In this document: one piece after another, positions 59,152 to 64,000 of the stretch
Layout of the letters: each line of letters starts with the position of its first letter
Position numbering within the stretch: position 1 is the first letter of the stretch
Source: Portunus trituberculatus
Taxonomy: Eukaryota; Arthropoda; Malacostraca; Decapoda; Portunidae
DNA: 64,000 bases
Assembly (NCBI RefSeq): GCF_017591435.1
Contig: NC_059300.1
Coordinates: 3,171,456 to 3,235,455, forward strand
Reading direction: 5' to 3'
Notes under the pieces: model-generated
Database searches by the model: none
What the model was told of the DNA's origin: nothing
What the model saw: the letters and a program-made list of their open reading frames with translations, nothing else
Program-made: the position numbers and the translations under genes

Positions 59152-59206
<55 letters not shown>
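59152..59206. repeat. (AC)n microsatellite preceded by (ATT)n
   Basis: About 27 AC units after an ATT run (about 59123-59147). Confidence 0.95.
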
Positions 59207-59208
<2 letters not shown>

Positions 59209-59354
59209 AAATAATCTAAACCATACCATACCATAACCAATCCTATAGGAATTTTTTATGTATACTAGCATGTTACTAAACCTCCTAAACTTACACACAT
59301 ACACACAAACACAAACACACACACACAGCCAGCAGGCGACCGAGGTGAATTACA

Positions 59355-59640
59355 CTACTGTGTAATATAGTGGTTGGCACACTTGACTCACAACCAAGAG
59401 GGTCTGGGTTCGAGTCCCAGGCACAGCGAGGCAAATAGGCAAGCCACTTAATGAGTAGCCCCTGTTCACCTAGCAGCAAGTAGGTATGGAATATAATTGA
59501 AGATGTGGCCTTGCTTTCCCTGTGTGTCGAGTGTAGTGTGATCTCAGTCCTACCCAAAGATTGGTCTATGAGCTCTGAGCTTGCTCTGTTACAGGGAAGG
59601 ATGGCTGGGTGATCAGCAGGTGACCGTGAATACACACACC
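59355..59640 (+). mobile_element. tRNA-derived SINE
   Basis: The head has an A-box-like TAATATAGTGG (59363-59373) and a canonical B box GGTTCGAGTCC (59407-59417), with normal tRNA spacing. The body includes CCCCTGTTCACCTAGCAG (59460-59477), shared with the SINE at 16045-16508. An (AC)n array lies just upstream and AC-rich sequence just downstream. It is not a functional tRNA: the acceptor arm is not paired. Confidence 0.8.
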
Positions 59641-59990
59641 TACAAACACACAAAAGAGCAATCTAATCTCACTATCACTATGTCTATGATTCCACGGCAT
59701 GACAAAGGGATGAACCTTTTTCACATATCTGCTAACTGTCCCTCTACTGTATGCCAACCCAACCTAAATTAACCTAATTAATCTACCGTATTTGTTATGT
59801 AAGGCCTCCTAGCTGTGCCACACAATCTCTTTAACTGTAATACTACTACTGGAACCCCTTCCTTATTCCTCCCATACAACAGTTTCCTAACTCCCACATA
59901 GAGTCACTTACGTACAATCTGCTAACTTATAATTGGCATACAGTCTTTTATGGTTGAATAATGATTTTCTTGTTTTAAGTGTGTGTGTGT

Positions 59991-60381
59991 ATTTACCTAA
60001 TTGTATTTACCTAATTGTAACATACGGGAAAAGAGCTATGCTCGTACTGTCCCGTCTCCATATCTACTAATGTCCAGCTTTTTCTTAAAATCATGAATAT
60101 TCCTTGCGTTGACCACTTCCACGTCTAAACTATTCCATGCTTCCACCCTTCTATGAGGGAAGCTATATTTTTTCACATCTCTCCTATAAGTGGCCATTTT
60201 TAGTTTTTCCCATGCCCTCTCGACATTCTTTCATTCCACATACACAGATCTTCCCTATCCATTTTTTCCATGCCAATCATCACTCTGTATATTGCTATCA
60301 GGTCTCCCCTTTCTCTTCTGTTTTCCAGGGTCGGAAGTTGCATTCTGTTCAGTCTGTCTTCATAAGTCAAATCTCTTAAGT

Positions 60382-60384
<3 letters not shown>
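59991..60384 (-). mobile_element. LINE 3' fragment, same family as 1-1810
   Basis: On the minus strand it encodes DLTYEDRLNRMQLPTLENRR then ERGDLIAIYRVMIGM, colinear with MTYEERLKAIDLPILEQRRE in the copy at 1-1810. It ends in two AATTAGGTAAATAC units and then AC. The 5' side stops at a (TG)n array. Confidence 0.82.

Positions 60385-60448
<64 letters not shown>
60385..60448. repeat. (TG)n between two LINE fragments
   Basis: It lies after the TAGGTAAATAC tail of the fragment at 60449-60575 and at the 5' truncation point of the other. Confidence 0.95.
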
Positions 60449-60451
<3 letters not shown>

Positions 60452-60575
60452 TTACCTAGTTGTATTGTACAGGGTTAAAGCAGGGGTCATAGTGTCTTGT
60501 CTCCATGTCTCCATTTATCCAGTTTTTCCTTAAAGTTATCCATATTATGTGCTGTAACAACTTCATTATTCAGTG
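60449..60575 (-). mobile_element. Short LINE 3' end, same family
   Basis: Minus-strand frame ALNNEVVTAHNMDNFKEKLD then KWRHGD matches SLSEEVVPAKYASFKEKLDK of the copy at 1-1810. It ends ACAACTAGGTAAATAC plus AC. Confidence 0.78.
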
Positions 60576-60683
<108 letters not shown>

Positions 60684-62333
60684 ATGCATTTCTAATAACA
60701 ATATATATGCACCAATTAAGTATATCAAGTCAATAACCCAAAACACCCAAACAAGTAAGAGCACCAAACAATACTAAAACATGCCTACCTAGAGGAATAA
60801 AGTCCAATAACTCACAATGACATTTAAAAAAAAATGGCATTGATTACTATGAAATAACACCAACCTTCTAAACCATTAATTTGAATTCTATATCTGACCT
60901 GACATGGGGAGTGACACTTCTTCCTTGTCTCAATGCCTAACCTTACCTAATGACTATGGACAGTATGGATAACAATATACAAATATGGACTTTTAAGACA
61001 CCATCAATTATGACATTTGTTCTTAGGTTTGTATTCTCAAACACTTTTGTGCTTCATTCCATTATTTCAAAAAGCTTTACCTATCTAAATTTAGATGATT
61101 TTTATTTTATTTTCTATTTTTTTTTAGGTTCTAGAGACAGATTGACAAGATTTCTACATTACTGACTGGAGAAATACTCTTGGAAACCCCACTAATCATC
61201 TCTATGGCTTTGAAAAATAATTGTGGTGAGAGAGCAAAGCATTTCTTATTATGATCCTTTGCTCTAAATGCCTACAGCTAACCTAACTTCAGATAGCAAT
61301 GCATAATATGGGTGTTACTGTATGGACACCTGCCTTCAGACACTACCACTACATTATGATGTCTGCAGCACTAACACCCATGACCTAACTTACCCTAGCC
61401 TAATCTCAAACAAAACATGGTTAAAGGTATACATATTAGTTTCTTTACCACAAAAGCTTTAACCAAACCTAATCTCTAATGTAACATGGCTATGAGCAGT
61501 AAGGATGTGAGGTGTATGTATATATGCTTTAAAATACTAACTACAGATTATGACATTTGTTTCCAGCACATAAGCACTACCTAAACTAACCACATATAAC
61601 ACTGGTATGGATAAATGCTTCTGGATATCAAATAATACTTACAACATTTGTTTATAGCATCAGAGTCCTAACCTAAGCTCACCCAAGCCCAGGGGAAGGT
61701 TAGACTGGCACTGCAACACTCGTAATAACACGCTGGCTAGCTAACTGCCACACGTAAAGGACTCAAACACAATAGGCGTGGCACAATTATTACAAAAGCC
61801 ATTACAAGCACACTGCCACTGACACCCCATAGTGATGCCGCAGTGACCAGCCCCTCAGAGCAGCACTGGGAGGCACTGTCCACACCCTGGCACTGTCCCA
61901 TGGCGTGCTAGCAGTGCCACCCAGCCAGCCTCCCTCCTTCACCTGTTAGTGGGTGACAAGCTGCAACACACACGCCAATCAAGTCCCTCACCACACTCCT
62001 ACCACACACCCACGCCACCACGAACACCACACCGCACGCACCACACGCTCACCACACCACCACACCCGCCGAAAAATGAGTTATGAAATACTAAACAGGA
62101 AATCGTTGGTGGCGGGTTAGGACCACCACCACCACTGCTACACACCTCGCACAAGACACCTGCCTGTCTGCACACCTGTCCCCGCCCGCCAGGAGTGTAG
62201 GACGAGGATGTGATGTGTCAGAAATGCACTTGCATGTCTCATACCCTGATTCACTGCGGGAGAACGGAGGCAAAAGAGCCTTGCCTCCCCTCCCAGGAGT
62301 CCCCACAGGTCCAAAACACAGCCTGTACTCACT

Positions 62334-62510
62334 CGTCCTGTCTCTCCTGTCGCCTCCTGCCCCCCGCCCCGCCCCGCCTTCAGGCTCCCCAGTCAGGCCA
62401 CACACTCCACTAACACATGAGCCTCTTCCCAGATCGATCAGCGAGAGGCTCAGCTCAGAATTAGCAAAGTAACATCATGTTTTAACTCACTCTCTCTCAC
62501 AGATCAGAAT
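62334..62510 (-). promoter_or_regulatory. Probable noncoding first exon of Tao
   Basis: A strong minus-strand donor (ACGA then GTGAGTAC) lies at 62332 in a G+C-rich stretch, the only such stretch upstream of the coding start. Exon 2 begins with an acceptor inside the 5' UTR, so a noncoding exon upstream is required. The 5' limit is a guess. Confidence 0.5.
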
Positions 62511-62600
62511 GAAAATGGCGTCTACTGGCGCATGCGCGGCTGACTCACTCTGCTGGAGCTGTGGTCCTGTACGGTGCGCGGCTCATGGCTACCAGCTGTG
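62505..62600. promoter_or_regulatory. CpG-rich TATA-less core promoter with YY1-, NRF-1- and AP-1-like sites
   Basis: AAAATGGCG at 62512-62520 fits YY1. GCGCATGCGC at 62528-62537 is the self-complementary NRF-1 core. TGACTCA at 62541-62547 fits AP-1. No TATA box is seen. Local CpG density is far above the rest of the window. This arrangement is typical of housekeeping promoters; assignment to Tao is inferred from the neighbouring donor. Confidence 0.5.
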
Positions 62601-64000
62601 ACTCAACTAATATAAATGCAATGTGTTTAATTGAACACTAATAACTGAGATAAGATTAGCGTTTCCTTGGGATCTGGAGGAGGGAAAGTAATTTGAAAAG
62701 TTATCTGTTGATTGACATTATTGTGCAATAAGCAGTCCAATATCTTATTCACTGCAATCTAATTACACCTTATTAATCAAAAATTAATGGATATGTCATA
62801 AGATTATGATATTTTGGTAGGGAGAAGGAAATTGTCTGACTGTCATCTATACTCGTAGCAGTACATAATTCATAGCTATCCACAGCAATTTAGCTATACC
62901 TACACTAAACATGTATGTGAATAGTATATTTGAACTTTATTCAAGGAAAAGGAAGAAGAATGATTAAATATCACATGTAAATCTGTCAATAAATCAAGGC
63001 ACGATGTGCAGCTCGGCTAGGCGCTACAACCTTAATTATTAGCTGCGGCGTACATAATCAAACGCTTTTGAAGAGATATATGTTTTCAGATTTTTTTTTT
63101 TTTTTTCGTGGGAGGAGGTCCGAAATGGCTCAATGTTATCAATATGCAGAGACTATCATGCAGTTCGCTACTCATGACTAAGTAAAGCGACTCAACTCCC
63201 TAGGTGTTCTGTAATCAAACTCACTCTCTCTCTCTCTCTTAGAAGAGGGAACATGGTAAACAATTTATCTATAGATTTGAATTATCCCGCAGTACATAAT
63301 CCATAATCCATGATTGTAACTTAACATTAAATGCAGTGGCCTAATCAAATACTCATGATGATGTGATAATAATACTGTATTTCTTTCGGGGATGTAGAGG
63401 AGAAAGTGATTGAAAGCCATCTATTCATTGAAATCATCGTAGAGTACCCATGATTCGTAGCTATTACTCTCTGTAACCAAATTATGCCTGCGCTGGACAT
63501 GTTACTACTTTAATACTAGGTCAAACACCAATAAAAAGAATATGAGATAAGATCATTATTATCATTATTTTTTTTACAAAAGAGAAGTTTACCCTGCCTT
63601 ATTGTTCTAACCTGATATACTAATCGCTATTTGGGCAGCAGGTTTTATGATCATTGCTCATACTTTTTGTGGAAGGAAAGAATCAAAGGACTTATGATTT
63701 TATTAATAAAGGAAAATAACAACACGGTAGCCTACATAACACATAGCTTTCCACCCTATATATGCTGCTGAAACAAACTAATGTATGTAGGTACACTATT
63801 TGAACAAACATCAATGAATAGGAAGTATTACATATTACTTGAGGTATTATGAAGTTATTAATGCAGAAACCACTTGAAAGCAAGCGCCATACAGTACGGT
63901 ACATAAAGGATAGCTAATAAACAAAACCTATTTACAGGCAAAACTGTTTAAAGTAACAATGATGATGAATAAGCGTTAAGATTAAAGGATTTTTGCGTCA
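62601..64000. other. Upstream flank of Tao, no gene seen
   Basis: AT-rich sequence with short poly(T) and CT runs (63088-63107, 63223-63239). The few open frames match nothing I know. Confidence 0.6.

Noticed and set aside
59355..59430. Functional tRNA gene
   Set aside because: A and B boxes are good, but no acceptor stem pairs and the unit continues into a body shared with another copy; it is a SINE.
62091..62405. Short Gly/Arg-rich frame in the CpG-rich region
   Set aside because: A G+C-rich leader and intron border keeps frames open by chance; it crosses the strong donor at 62332.

Overview
The window is invertebrate nuclear DNA, most likely from a decapod crustacean. This is inferred from very dense dinucleotide microsatellites, Tigger/pogo-like and piggyBac-like relics, CR1/L2- and I/Jockey-like LINEs, tRNA-derived SINEs, and one long intron-rich gene with an arthropod-type protein. 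No bacterial, organellar or viral gene set is visible. The species cannot be named from sequence alone.

One host gene can be supported: the TAO-family Ste20 kinase (Tao, orthologue of vertebrate TAOK1/2/3). It runs on the minus strand from a CpG-rich promoter and noncoding first exon near 62.3-62.55 kb to the left edge. Fifteen coding exons were assembled by hand (57245 down to 12076). All introns are GT-AG and all reading phases agree, giving 983 complete codons plus two bases. The protein has an N-terminal kinase domain with all catalytic residues, a 193-codon Ser/His/Pro/Thr/Asn-rich linker exon, and a long C-terminal coiled coil. The end of the protein lies past the left edge or was not found in 1-12075.

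Layout: 1-12 kb is a transposon-rich area (LINE fragments on both strands, several Tigger-like elements, a 640-bp palindrome, a 342-bp perfect tandem duplication). 12-31.7 kb holds the coiled-coil exons. Their 9.7-kb intron 12 carries what looks like a set of transposons nested inside one another. 31.7-44.9 kb is a 13.2-kb intron with microsatellites, a 125-bp-arm hairpin element and a second palindromic element. 44.9-57.3 kb holds the linker and kinase exons, with two TTAA-flanked elements in introns. 57.3-62.3 kb is the 5' intron with a SINE and LINE tails. 62.6-64 kb shows nothing coding.

The most interesting observations are: (1) TTAA-flanked (piggyBac-type) elements whose subterminal regions carry repeated perfect or near-perfect 14-18-bp palindromes, different in sequence in each element but alike in design; (2) (CU)n tracts in sense orientation 55-113 nt upstream of three Tao 3' splice sites; (3) upstream AUGs in all three frames of the Tao leader, one reading frame overlapping the start codon; (4) AC microsatellites placed exactly at LINE 3' tails, and GA arrays at the same position in two copies of one Tigger-like family. 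No RNA-guided, defence or biosynthetic system is present.
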